Shown: positions 1 to 7,773, counted from the stretch's first letter. The stretch is DNA of 18,173 bases from Endomicrobiia bacterium (GCA_025998475.1 BNVZ01000008.1:1-18173), one strand, 5' to 3'. The notes: generated by a model not told the origin, from the letters alone. Program-made: numbers and translations.

Positions 1-182
1 GGAGTTAAATAGAAAGATTTATCAGATGATTATAGTAGAAAACATTAAAGTATTTGTTAAAAGGTTCAAAATAGTACAGAATAGATACAGAAAACCGTAA
101 AAGACGCTTTGGACTGCGATTTAACTTAGGTTTCAGGTATTTGTAATTCTAAAATTTAATACTCAAGTTGTGTGAGATGTCC
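1..182. repeat. Dispersed repeat, copy A (180 bp)
   Basis: Bases 2-180 match the reverse complement of about 17901-18080 at roughly 90 percent by eye. Bases 59-180 also match 527-650 in direct orientation. Read on the minus strand, the repeat begins with the last codons of an open frame (ending N-L-S-I-K-F-stop at 149) and continues about 150 bases past the stop codon. It therefore looks like the 3' end plus downstream flank of a gene family rather than a classical insertion sequence. No transposase or terminal inverted repeats are visible. The copy may continue beyond base 1. Confidence 0.8.
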
Positions 183-334
183 GATGGGTCTTTAAAAAGT
201 CCAAAAGAAATGATAGAATAAATAGCGTGGTCATTATGTATAGATATTTTTCCAAACTCATGATTTGAAATCTTGCCTTTTTGTTCGCCTTTACTAGACT
301 TATTATGTTTACAAGTCGTAACAGCTAGAAACTT
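149..334 (-). pseudogene. Decayed 3' end of a probable outer-membrane beta-barrel protein
   Basis: An open minus-strand frame of 61 codons without a start ends at a TAG (149-151). It reads with alternating polar and hydrophobic residues (for example ISIHNDHAIYSIISFGLF) and ends in a C-terminal Phe, as outer-membrane beta-barrels do. Just upstream the protein-like reading continues in another frame (…NVEISKSF, about 336-357), and one missing base in the T-run near 328-330 would join the two. The motif I-S-K-S-F resembles L-S-K-S-F in the C-terminal part of the gene ending at 4521, so the two may be paralogues; this is inference. No start or ribosome binding site is left. The last ten codons lie inside the dispersed repeat. 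Confidence 0.45.
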
Positions 335-526
335 TTAGAGATTTCAACATTAACAACAATAGACCTCTTACATAACTAACATACAAAAGTACAATAGAAG
401 TACTATGAAACAGAAAAAGAAAGCAGGCGGGTCGGGTGGATGGGTTTAGGATTAATGGGAGTAAAGAAAGCATTTGATAAAACAGTAAGGATAGTCAGGA
501 AAGAAGAAAAGATAATGAGAGGGGGC

Positions 527-650
527 AAAAAGGTTCAAAATAGTACAGAATAGATATAGAAACCGCAAAAGACCCTTTGGATTGCGATTTAAATTGAGTT
601 TCAGGTATTTGTAATTCTAAAATTTAATACTTAAGTTGTGCGGGAGGTCT
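527..650. repeat. Dispersed repeat, copy B (about 124 bp)
   Basis: A shorter direct copy of the repeat at 59-180, matching with scattered substitutions. On the minus strand it again ends an open frame with the codons for P-H-N-L-S-I-K-F-stop, as in copies A and C, so the conserved core includes a C-terminal coding tail and about 90 bases of 3' flank. It lies directly upstream of the typA leader. Bases 183-526, between copies A and B, hold the beta-barrel remnant and otherwise nothing I can recognise. Confidence 0.8.
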
Positions 651-808
651 ACCGAATCGCTTTGTCGGTTCTTTTTAGTTTACCGTCAAATGTCTTTTGA
701 ATCGTTGGCTTGCCGCAAGGCAACGCCAGACGCAAGTGATAGTTTGGAAAAAAATCTAATACAGAAAATTTATAAAAAAGGACTAAGGTTAGAATTTTAA
801 ATGAGATT
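651..808 (+). promoter_or_regulatory. typA leader with two hairpins
   Basis: Two structures can be seen. At 651-676 a 5-bp stem (ACCGA/TCGGT) is followed by a T-rich run, a weak terminator-like element. At 703-732 a stronger hairpin has a TTGCC/GGCAA stem closed by a GCAA tetraloop and extended by TGGC/GCCA and CGT/ACG past single-base bulges. A TATAAA-like box lies near 769. An overlapping three-codon reading frame (ATG AGA TTA TGA, 801-812) ends across the typA start codon. I could not identify a convincing -35/-10 pair, and regulation by these hairpins is only a suggestion. Confidence 0.35.
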
Positions 809-2641
809 ATGAAAAGAAATGATGTAAGAAATGTTGCTATTATAGCACATGTAGACCACGGTAAAACAACTATAGTTGATTCTCTATTGAAATTTTCAGG
901 ACAGTTTATCGTTAAAAGTGATGAAGCTCAAGATATGGTTTTGGATTCTAATCCTCTTGAAAGAGAAAGAGGCATAACTATTTTGGCAAAATGTACTTCT
1001 GTAAACTATAAAGGGAACACCATAAACATAGTAGATACTCCTGGACATGCTGATTTTGGTAGTGAAGTAGAAAGGGTTTTAAAAATGGTTGACGGTGCAA
1101 TACTTATGGTTGACGCGGTTGAAGGTCCCATGCCACAAACACGTTTTGTTTTAAGAAAGGCTCTTGCCTTGGGATTAAAGCCTATCGTTATTATCAATAA
1201 GATGGACAGATCTAATGCGACTCCAAGCATTGTTGTAGATAATGTTTTCGATTTGTTTATGAAACTTGGCGCAACAGACGAACAACTTGATTTTCCAATT
1301 CTCTATGCTTCAGGGCGGGAAGGCTGGGCAAGCACAACCATGGAAAATAGGGGAATGGACATAGCACCTGTTTTTATAACAATTTTATCTCATGTTTCAC
1401 CACCGGAAGCAAATATTGAAAAACCTCTTCAAATGCAAATAACGATGCTTGGTTATAATAACTTTTTAGGCAATGTAGGCATAGGCAGAATTTTAAATGG
1501 TGTTGTAAAAAAAGGTCAGACCATAGCGCTTGTAAGCGATATAAATATAAATTCCCCTAAAATTACAAAAGCGGTACGTATAGACAAATTTCACGGACTC
1601 GGAAAGCAAGAAGTTGAAAATGCGCAAGCAGGAGATATAGTGTCCATAGCCGGTCTTGAAGGCATAGAAGTGGGCGACACAGTGTGTAGTATTGACAATA
1701 TACTTCCACTACCAAAACTTTCTATAGACGAGCCTACGGTTTCAATGAATTTTCTTGTAAATAACTCGCCTTTTGCAGGACGCGAAGGTAAATTTTTGAC
1801 AAGTAGACATATAAAAGCACGTCTTGATAAAGAGGCGCAAACAAATGTTGGCCTAAAAGTTGAAACTTTGGAAGGAGAAGGAAGATTTAAAGTCTCAGGA
1901 AGAGGAGAGTTGCATTTAACTATTCTAATTGAAACCATGCGTCGCGAAGGTTTTGAGCTTTCAGTTTCAGCTCCTGAAGTTATATACAAAGAGAAAGATG
2001 GAAAGATTTACGAACCAATGGAATTTCTTACTTTAGATATAGAAAGCCAGCATCAGGGGGCTGTTTTTGAACTTGTCGGCAAAAGAGCTGCAAAGCTTGA
2101 AAATATGGTCAGCGAAGGCGAAGATAGAATACGTCTTGAATACATAATACCTTCCAGAGCTTTAATAGGTTTTAAAAATGAGTTTTTAACTAACACACGC
2201 GGACAGGGAATTATGCATCATAGCTTCTATGATTATCTACCTAAAGTCAACGTTGCAGATTTAAGAACAAATGGAGTTTTTATAGCAAAAGAACAGGGCA
2301 AAACTACAGCTTACGCATTAGATAGTTTGCAAACCGGCGGACAGCTCTTTGTAGAACCCGGCGTTGAAGTATATGAAGGAATGATAGTAGGACAAAATTC
2401 CAGAGAAAACGATTTGGTCGTAAATCCGTGTAAGTTAAAAAAGTTGAGCAATATGAGAAGCAAAGGATCCGATGATGCTGCAATGCTTACGCCTCCCAGA
2501 CTTATGAATCTTGAGCAATCTGTTGAGTATATTGCCCAAGACGAACTTGTAGAAATTACTCCAAATTCAATACGTTTAAGAAAAAAGATTTTAAACCATC
2601 TATTAAGAAAACGTTCTTCACAAAATGAATCCGAAGAATAA
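809..2641 (+). CDS. typA: Ribosome-associated translational GTPase TypA/BipA
   Basis: Complete 610-residue protein, the usual family length. The GTPase domain shows the P-loop AHVDHGKTT (residues 13-21), switch I RGIT (54-57), DTPGH (76-80) and NKMD (130-133). It is followed by the EF-G-like beta-barrel and alpha/beta domains and the TypA-specific C-terminus. TypA binds the 70S ribosome in its GTP form and supports ribosome assembly and translation under stress such as cold. The ATG at 809 is chosen because the family starts a few residues before the R-N-[IV]-A-I-I-A-H motif. The Shine-Dalgarno is weak (GAG only four bases upstream). The coding sequence is intact, but its last 152 codons are duplicated just downstream (2821-3279) and 80 bases of it reappear inverted at 2750-2829. 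The next gene starts 29 bases after the stop. Confidence 0.97.
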   Translation: MKRNDVRNVAIIAHVDHGKTTIVDSLLKFSGQFIVKSDEAQDMVLDSNPLERERGITILAKCTSVNYKGNTINIVDTPGHADFGSEVERVLKMVDGAILMVDAVEGPMPQTRFVLRKALALGLKPIVIINKMDRSNATPSIVVDNVFDLFMKLGATDEQLDFPILYASGREGWASTTMENRGMDIAPVFITILSHVSPPEANIEKPLQMQITMLGYNNFLGNVGIGRILNGVVKKGQTIALVSDININSPKITKAVRIDKFHGLGKQEVENAQAGDIVSIAGLEGIEVGDTVCSIDNILPLPKLSIDEPTVSMNFLVNNSPFAGREGKFLTSRHIKARLDKEAQTNVGLKVETLEGEGRFKVSGRGELHLTILIETMRREGFELSVSAPEVIYKEKDGKIYEPMEFLTLDIESQHQGAVFELVGKRAAKLENMVSEGEDRIRLEYIIPSRALIGFKNEFLTNTRGQGIMHHSFYDYLPKVNVADLRTNGVFIAKEQGKTTAYALDSLQTGGQLFVEPGVEVYEGMIVGQNSRENDLVVNPCKLKKLSNMRSKGSDDAAMLTPPRLMNLEQSVEYIAQDELVEITPNSIRLRKKILNHLLRKRSSQNESEE

Positions 2642-2670
2642 AATTTATAGCTAACTTGGAGGAAAAACTT

Positions 2671-2760
2671 ATGAAAAAACTTTTAGTTGCACTTGCGACA
2701 TGTTGTGGTATAGTGTCTCAATCTTTTGCAACAGAAACTGAATTTATCAAAGATTCATAA
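2671..2760 (+). pseudogene. Truncated duplicate of the start of the HExxH protein gene
   Basis: Encodes a 29-residue peptide, MKKLLVALATCCGIVSQSFA followed by TETEFIKDS and a stop. It is identical to the first 29 residues of the gene beginning at 3309, including the ribosome binding site TTGGAGGAAAAACTT. The reading frame ends because the sequence switches at 2758 into an inverted fragment of typA, which supplies the TAA. The peptide is a complete predicted signal sequence with an S-F-A cleavage site, so if translated it would be an exported stub. It is best read as the by-product of a rearrangement, not a gene of its own. Confidence 0.8.
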
Positions 2761-2829
2761 GTCTGGGAGGCGTAAGCATTGCAGCATCATCGGATCCTTT
2801 GCTTCTCATATTGCTCAACTTTTTTAACT
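2750..2829 (-). repeat. Inverted 80-bp fragment of typA at the duplication junction
   Basis: Bases 2750-2829 are the reverse complement of typA 2433-2512. The left edge shares the 9-mer AAGATTCAT (2750-2758) with the sequence that should have continued forward. The right edge shares the 9-mer TTTTTAACT (2821-2829) with typA 2183-2191, where forward copying resumes. An inverted insert bounded by microhomology on both sides is the signature of replication template switching. Confidence 0.9.
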
Positions 2830-3279
2830 AACACACGCGGACAGGGAATTATGCATCATAGCTTCTATGATTATCTACCTAAAGTCAACGTTGCAGATTT
2901 AAGAACAAATGGAGTTTTTATAGCAAAAGAACAGGGCAAAACTACAGCTTACGCATTAGATAGTTTGCAAACCGGCGGACAGCTCTTTGTAGAACCCGGC
3001 GTTGAAGTATATGAAGGAATGATAGTAGGACAAAATTCCAGAGAAAACGATTTGGTCGTAAATCCGTGTAAGTTAAAAAAGTTGAGCAATATGAGAAGCA
3101 AAGGATCCGATGATGCTGCAATGCTTACGCCTCCCAGACTTATGAATCTTGAGCAATCTGTTGAGTATATTGCCCAAGACGAACTTGTAGAAATTACTCC
3201 AAATTCAATACGTTTAAGAAAAAAGATTTTAAACCATCTATTAAGAAAACGTTCTTCACAAAATGAATCCGAAGAATAA
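2821..3279 (+). pseudogene. 3' fragment of typA (duplicate C-terminal 152 codons)
   Basis: The open frame is identical to the C-terminal quarter of TypA and ends at the same stop. It has no GTPase domain and no authentic start. The frame is open back to 2779 through the inverted typA piece, but those upstream codons (for example Q-H-H-R-I-L-C) are antisense typA and not protein sequence. It lacks its own ribosome binding site and is not expected to work. Confidence 0.9.
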
Positions 3280-3396
3280 AATTTATAGCTAACTTGGAGG
3301 AAAAACTTATGAAAAAACTTTTAGTTGCACTTGCGACATGTTGTGGTATAGTGTCTCAATCTTTTGCAACAGAAACTGAATTTATCAAAGATTCAT
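2821..3396 (+). repeat. Direct 576-bp duplication of typA 3' end plus downstream gene start
   Basis: Bases 2821-3396 repeat 2183-2758 with a constant offset of 638 and no difference that I found by eye. The unit holds typA codons 459-610, the 29-base spacer, the ribosome binding site and the first 29 codons of the exported-protein gene. The complete identity means the event is recent, is kept uniform by gene conversion, or is an assembly artefact. The right-hand copy is joined to the rest of the downstream gene, so 3309 onward is the original continuation. Confidence 0.93.
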
Positions 3397-4521
3397 TAAA
3401 AAAGACAGTATCACATTTAACACAGCATATCTCAACGAACAATACACAAATAAACAGTTGGTAAATTTTGGCTTAGAGTTTATAAACACAACAGACAGAA
3501 TCCTTCAAAATGTTCAAGAACAGGGAACAACAGCAGCAATAATTGTTTCTAGTGTAGTATTATTCTATTGTGATAAAGCAGTTTCAACTACACTGCATGA
3601 AACTGGACACGGCTTAAGAGCAAAATCTTATGGCATAGATTATCAACTTTTACTTGATGACCGCGACGAATCTCCCTTTAAAAAAGATGAAAACTTTTTT
3701 AAATTTTTTTTAGGAGAATTACTTAACACAAAAAGAGCGGCATGTAGTGTAGATACCAAACAAATGGAGGGCTTGGAAAAATCTTTGGATAAGAGTTCTG
3801 CCTACAATGGTTTAATTATCTTTGCCGCCGGTGGAATGAATAATGAAGTGCAACTTGCTGAAAAAATCAGTGATGATATTTATTCAAAAAAGAAAAAGCC
3901 CGGTTTGTTCTCCTATGCGATGTATTTAAGTAACAGACTGTCTCCTATTTTGTATGGCTACATGGCAGAAAAACCGGGAGATGATCCTTTTTCGATACAG
4001 TATCACTTCAAGCAACGAGGTGAAAATAATTTTAAAAAAGAGACAATAAGCAACGCCGGATGGATATCTTTATTACTAAGCGCAACAACGTACTCTGCGC
4101 TTACAGATAAACCTCTTCAGTTTCATGGTTTTAGAATTCCTGATATTTTTCCTTACATAACAAAAAGAGGTATGTCTTATAAGGCTGTCAGTGGATATGA
4201 AGTACGCGATGGTTTAATTTAATATTTGGTTTGGAAAGAGCATTCAAAATAGAACCTGCTACTGAATGTAGTTTAGGTATTAGTCACCACATGATAGATA
4301 ACAAATTCCCTATATCTTACAGCGGCATAGTTACTTTTGGACAAGGATTTGATTTTGAAGCATCATGCTCTATTCCGCTTTCAAAAAGTTTTTCCCTAGG
4401 CGCCGGTTGTGAAATATATTCTGTAAAAAGTTTGCAGGGGCAAAGAAATGCAACGACAAATATGAAAGAAAGCAACGGTTTCAGCAAGAATTTCTTTGCT
4501 TCTGTGTCTTATAGATTTTAA
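3309..4521 (+). pseudogene. Frameshifted exported protein with HExxH motif and beta-barrel-like C-terminus
   Basis: Three open pieces make one protein of about 404 residues. Piece 1 (from 3309) has a signal peptide (S-F-A cleavage near residue 20). Piece 2 (to 4222) carries a hydrophobic segment, then HETGH, the zinc-protease HExxH signature, and downstream GGMNNE, which could supply a third Glu ligand (inference). Piece 3 (to 4521) has amphipathic beta strands and ends S-Y-R-F. The start is supported by GGAGG seven bases upstream of the ATG. The pieces join by -1 changes: one at A-AAA-AAG (3398-3404), which gives K-K-D-S-I-T-F-N-T-A-Y, and one near 4213-4223, where one extra base gives D-G-L-N-L-I-F-G-L-E-R. 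TTG codons at 3458 and 4231 are unlikely true starts. I do not recognise the family. It may be a pseudogene, or expressed through slippage; the pseudogene reading is more economical. Confidence 0.65.
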
Positions 4522-4621
4522 GTTCACAAGTTCAAGCAACTAAGACAACATTATGACGAGCGCATGAAAAAGGTTCCTTTGAGGCGGCTGATTTTAGACT
4601 CAAAACGAATTCCATACCTGA

Positions 4622-4704
4622 CAGATACGGAAAACTTTTGGATTTTTGAGATTTAATTTAAAGCTTGAAATGTATAATTTTAAAACCATGGGTTTGGAAA
4701 AGAG
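4622..4704 (+). repeat. Dispersed repeat family 2, copy 1
   Basis: Starting CAGATACGGAAAA and ending GGTTTGGAAAAGAG, this stretch matches 15992-16070 in the same orientation with scattered substitutions and a few small indels. Both copies read as similar peptides in one frame (F-N-L-K-[LF]-E-[MI]-Y-N-F-K-T-[MV]-G-L-E-K). It may thus be the shared relic of a coding sequence. No function is visible. The rest of 4522-4890 contains a GC-richer patch (about 4740-4775) and an 8-bp stem (GAGGTTGC 4778-4785 with GCAACCTC 4810-4817). Confidence 0.7.
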
Positions 4705-4823
4705 GTCTATTTTTATGATTTTATCTGCAAACGAAAATGGGCTCAAGCGCCCGCGCCCATGGTCTTGCGAGGTGTGCGAGGTTGCCTTTCGTCGTAAGAT
4801 GCTTTCCATGCAACCTCAATATA

Positions 4824-4845
4824 AAATGGGTTGATCAACCCATTT
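4824..4845. terminator. Perfect 22-bp palindrome, possible bidirectional terminator
   Basis: AAATGGGTTGATCAACCCATTT is a perfect palindrome followed on the plus strand by GAAAAAAT. It lies between plus-strand (3309-4521) and minus-strand (5179-6432) transcription units that converge, the place for a shared terminator. There is no clean U-run on either strand, so termination is plausible but not certain. Confidence 0.4.
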
Positions 4846-4890
4846 GAAAAAATAGCAAGAAGTCCCTGAAAAAATACGACCTAAGCATTC

Positions 4891-4952
4891 CTATTTATTG
4901 ATTCAACAAACTTATCCATAATCCAACTTATATCGTTTGGACCGCTTGACGC
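4891..4952 (-). pseudogene. Decayed duplicate of the carA 3' end
   Basis: Bases 4891-4952 match 6596-6657, the codons for the C-terminal G-P-N-D-T-S-W-I-V-D-K-F-V-E-S-I-N region of CarA, with three differences in 62 positions and in the same orientation. Similarity fades on both sides. The Sel1 gene at 5179-6432 lies between this relic and intact carA, so the gene appears to have arrived together with, or inside, a duplication of the carA end. Confidence 0.8.
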
Positions 4953-4976
4953 CCTAAGGTTTACCGCCGCTAGTGC

Positions 4977-5178
4977 TTATGAGATTACCACAAGCTTTTG
5001 ATTCGGTCTTCGCATATCATAATATTCTTGACACGTCTCAAATCCTATCCATTTATTTAAACTTCTACTTGTTTTGTTTGCGTTTGTTTTGTCATTGTTG
5101 TCACTTATGCCTACATTTATGCTTGCTTGATTATTTTGCCCTTTGGTATAAATTACAGAAATCACAAAAACGGTGGAA
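4977..5178 (-). pseudogene. Orphan open fragment downstream of the Sel1 gene
   Basis: Minus-strand frame ending at 4977 that reads like protein (contains N-N-Q-A-S-I-N-V-G-I-S and E-Y-Y-D-M-R-R-P-N-Q-K-L-V-V-I-S-stop). It has no proper start: the only ATG (5192) lies inside the Sel1 gene's last codons, without a ribosome binding site. I recognise no family. It could be the tail of a lost gene or a chance open frame. Confidence 0.25.
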
Positions 5179-6432
5179 CTACTTGCCTTCAAAAATTTCT
5201 GTCAATGCCGTTTTGGCACCAGAATGCCCTTGTTCTGCTGACTTTTTAAACCAGTTAATTGCTTCTTTGTAATCTTGTTTTACTCCTTCTCCTTCGTGAT
5301 ACATCGCACCCAAACCATTTTGAGCCCAAGCATTTCCTTGTTCCGCTGACTTTTTAAGCCAGTTAATTGCTTCTTTGTAATCTTGTTTTACTCCTTTACC
5401 TTCGCGATACATCGCACCCAAGTTATATTGAGCCTTGGCATCTCCTTGTTCTGCTGACTTTTTAAACCAGTTAATTGCTTCTTTGTAATCTTGTTTTACT
5501 CCTTCTCCGTCATGATACATCGCACCCAAACCATTTTGAGCCCAAGCATTTCCTTGTTCCGCTGACTTTTTATACCAGTTAATTGCTTCTTTGTAATCTT
5601 GTTTTACTCCTTCTCCGTCGCGATACATCACACCCAAGTTATATTGAGCCTTGGCATCTCCTTGTTCTGCTGACTTTTTAAACCAGTTAATTGCTTCTTT
5701 ATAGTTTTGTTCTACTCCTTTTCCTTCGCAATACATCACACCCAAGTTATATTGAGCCTTGGCAAATCCTTGCTCTGCTGACTTTTTAAACCAGTTAATT
5801 GCTTCTTTGTAATCTTGTTTTACTCCTTCTCCGTCGCGATACATCAAACCCAAGTTATATTGAGCCCAAGCATTTCCTTGTTCTGCTGACTTTTTATACC
5901 AGTTAATTGCTTCTTTATAGTTTTGTTCTACTCCTTTTCCTTCGTGATACATCGCACCCAAACCATTTTGAGCGTCAGCATTTCCTTGTTCTGCTGACTT
6001 TTTAAACCAGTTAATTGCTTCTTTATAGTTTTGTTCTACTCCTTTTCCTTCGTGATACATCAAACCCAAGTTATATTGAGCCCAAGCATTTCCTTGTTCT
6101 GCTGACTTTTTATACCAGTTAATTGCTTCTTTATAGTTTTGTTCTACTCCTTTTCCTTCGTGATACATCGCACCCAAGTTATTTTGAGCGTCAGCATTTC
6201 CTTGCTCTGCTGACTTTTTAAACCAGTTATATGCTTTTTTGCAATCTTGTTTTACTCCGTATCCGTTGTCATACATCACACCCAAGCCGTATTGAGCTTG
6301 GGCAAATACTTGTTCCGCTAACTTTTCGATCTGATCAATTTCTCTACAACCATTTGTACATATGAACATTGCTAGTACTACTAGCATATTCCTTACGCTT
6401 TTGTACTTGCCTAGAAACTTTACTCTTATCAT
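5179..6432 (-). CDS. Sel1-repeat (SLR) lipoprotein
   Basis: A 417-residue protein from the ATG at 6432, preferred over the ATG at 6462 because AAGGAG lies seven bases upstream of it. The N-terminus is basic, then hydrophobic (MLVVLAMFICTNGC) with a probable lipobox Cys at residue 29, implying an exported lipoprotein. The remainder is about ten tandem 36-residue Sel1 repeats with the consensus A-Q-x-x-L-G-x-M-Y-x-x-G-x-G-V, then an A-x-N-W-x-K-K-S-A-E-Q-G block, and a short tail ending I-F-E-G-K. Sel1 repeats form alpha-alpha solenoids that bind protein partners. In host-associated bacteria such proteins often act in host contact or envelope signalling, but the partner here is unknown. It stands alone, bracketed by a relic of the carA end and intact carA. 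Confidence 0.9.
   Translation of the reverse strand: MIRVKFLGKYKSVRNMLVVLAMFICTNGCREIDQIEKLAEQVFAQAQYGLGVMYDNGYGVKQDCKKAYNWFKKSAEQGNADAQNNLGAMYHEGKGVEQNYKEAINWYKKSAEQGNAWAQYNLGLMYHEGKGVEQNYKEAINWFKKSAEQGNADAQNGLGAMYHEGKGVEQNYKEAINWYKKSAEQGNAWAQYNLGLMYRDGEGVKQDYKEAINWFKKSAEQGFAKAQYNLGVMYCEGKGVEQNYKEAINWFKKSAEQGDAKAQYNLGVMYRDGEGVKQDYKEAINWYKKSAEQGNAWAQNGLGAMYHDGEGVKQDYKEAINWFKKSAEQGDAKAQYNLGAMYREGKGVKQDYKEAINWLKKSAEQGNAWAQNGLGAMYHEGEGVKQDYKEAINWFKKSAEQGHSGAKTALTEIFEGK
5200..6310 (-). repeat. Tandem 108-bp repeat array within the Sel1 gene
   Basis: The KKSAEQG-coding block occurs ten times, spaced 108 bases apart and nearly identical in DNA. The variation is modular: the linker after the block is NADAQ, NAWAQ, FAKAQ, DAKAQ or HSGAK, and the next segment is either KGVEQNY, EGVKQDY or KGVKQDY. 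Combinations are shuffled along the array as expected from unequal recombination or gene conversion. Confidence 0.9.
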
Positions 6433-6570
6433 CCTTTTTCTCCTTGACATAAAACGTGCCAAAATGTAAGAAATCAGAAATTATCACATGGAAACATCAG
6501 AAAATTTTAATGCCGTAACCAAAACCAAAACAACGTCCTCTTGTCAAGATAAAACTGTTTGCAGCGATTG

Positions 6571-7773
6571 TTAATAATTACTAATACATCCACTTCTATT
6601 TATTGATTCAACAAACTTATCCACAATCCAACTTGTATCGTTTGGACCACTTGACGCTTCAGGATGAAACTGCACCGATACAAAAGGTTTTGTTTTATGT
6701 TTTAATCCCTCTACTGAATTGTCGTTTGCATTTTCAAACCACAATTCCCAATCAGTCTGTATCGAACTTTTCTCAACTGCATACCTGTGATTTTGACTTG
6801 ACATATACGCTTTTCTCTCAGGAAGAGAAAAAACAGGCTGGTTATGGCTTCTATGGCCGTGATTTAGCCTTTTTGTCTTTGCTCCTGAGGCGAGAGACAA
6901 AAGTTGATGACCTAAGCATATCCCCAAGATAGGTTTATTTGAACCTAAAACATCTTTTTTTATTCTCTCAACCAAATCTGCCGTATTTTTCGGATCTCCT
7001 GGACCATTGCTTATAACCCATCCATCGCATTTTATTGTTGAAAAATCCATATCCCACGGCAAAACCTCGACTTCGCATCCCCTTTCCATAAGCATTCTCA
7101 TAATATTCCATTTTGCGCCACAGTCAATAACCGCAACTTTTTTGGAACCCTTACCCATTGTTACTTTTTCTTTAGTAGATACTGACGGCATTAAATTATA
7201 TTTCGACGGATCCACGTACTCATCATCTTTAAAATTTTTTAAGAATTCAAATTTATTTTTATCCTGATGTTTTGCACCTTCAGGAACAATTCTGCCCCAA
7301 AGATTTCCACTTTCTCTTATAACCTGCACCAAATATCTTGTATCTATTCCGGCGATTCCTGGTACATTCTGACTTTTCATCCAATCTTGGAGAGAAATTC
7401 CACCATCATGATGGTGACAGCCATCGTAAATATCAGAAACTATAATACCTTGCGTTTTTATTGACGCACTTTCATGTCCTTTAGACATAAAGAGATCCCC
7501 ATTTTTAGGCATAGGTACTCCATAATTACCTATAAGGCAAAAACTAAAAACGAGAATTTGCCCTAAATACGACGGATCTGTCATGGCTTCACTGTAGCCA
7601 AGCATACCCGTATTAAAAACCATTTCACCACTGACAATTACGCCAGCACCTATGGCTCTCCCATTAAGCGTTACACCGTTTGAAAGTTCAAGATAAGCCC
7701 TTTTGTATTTTCTTTCTAAAATATCTTTCTGCTTTTCCGTCTCATAATCTATACCACAATTTTCTTTCCGCAT
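6571..7773 (-). CDS. carA: Carbamoyl-phosphate synthase small (glutaminase) subunit
   Basis: A 400-residue protein. CarA hydrolyses glutamine and channels ammonia to CarB, making carbamoyl phosphate for arginine and pyrimidines. The N-terminal CarA domain is typical (LSNGVTLNGRAIGAG, GYSEAMTDPSYLGQI). The class I amidotransferase domain shows NGPGDP, the nucleophile in GICLGHQ (Cys286) and the FHPEASSGP motif giving His370 and Glu372. The Cys-His and Cys-Glu spacings (84 and 86) equal those of E. coli CarA. The ATG at 7773 is chosen over an upstream in-frame start at 7896: it follows AGGAG, matches the family N-terminus, and the promoter at 7824-7851 lies between the two. carB is not in the window. 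The 3' end has a decayed duplicate at 4891-4952. Confidence 0.95.
   Translation of the reverse strand: MRKENCGIDYETEKQKDILERKYKRAYLELSNGVTLNGRAIGAGVIVSGEMVFNTGMLGYSEAMTDPSYLGQILVFSFCLIGNYGVPMPKNGDLFMSKGHESASIKTQGIIVSDIYDGCHHHDGGISLQDWMKSQNVPGIAGIDTRYLVQVIRESGNLWGRIVPEGAKHQDKNKFEFLKNFKDDEYVDPSKYNLMPSVSTKEKVTMGKGSKKVAVIDCGAKWNIMRMLMERGCEVEVLPWDMDFSTIKCDGWVISNGPGDPKNTADLVERIKKDVLGSNKPILGICLGHQLLSLASGAKTKRLNHGHRSHNQPVFSLPERKAYMSSQNHRYAVEKSSIQTDWELWFENANDNSVEGLKHKTKPFVSVQFHPEASSGPNDTSWIVDKFVESINRSGCISNY

Noticed and set aside
1..182. Insertion sequence end
   Set aside because: No transposase, terminal inverted repeat or target duplication is visible in any of the three copies.
2779..2820. In-frame extension of the typA fragment upstream of 2821
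   Set aside because: These codons come from the inverted, antisense typA piece; they are not a real N-terminus.
3458..3460. TTG as the start of the HExxH protein
   Set aside because: It has no ribosome binding site, and protein-like sequence continues upstream in the same frame to about 3380 and joins the signal peptide by one frame step.
5200..6310. CRISPR array
   Set aside because: The regular 108-bp repeats are coding, in frame and encode Sel1 motifs; there are no short palindromic repeats with unique spacers.
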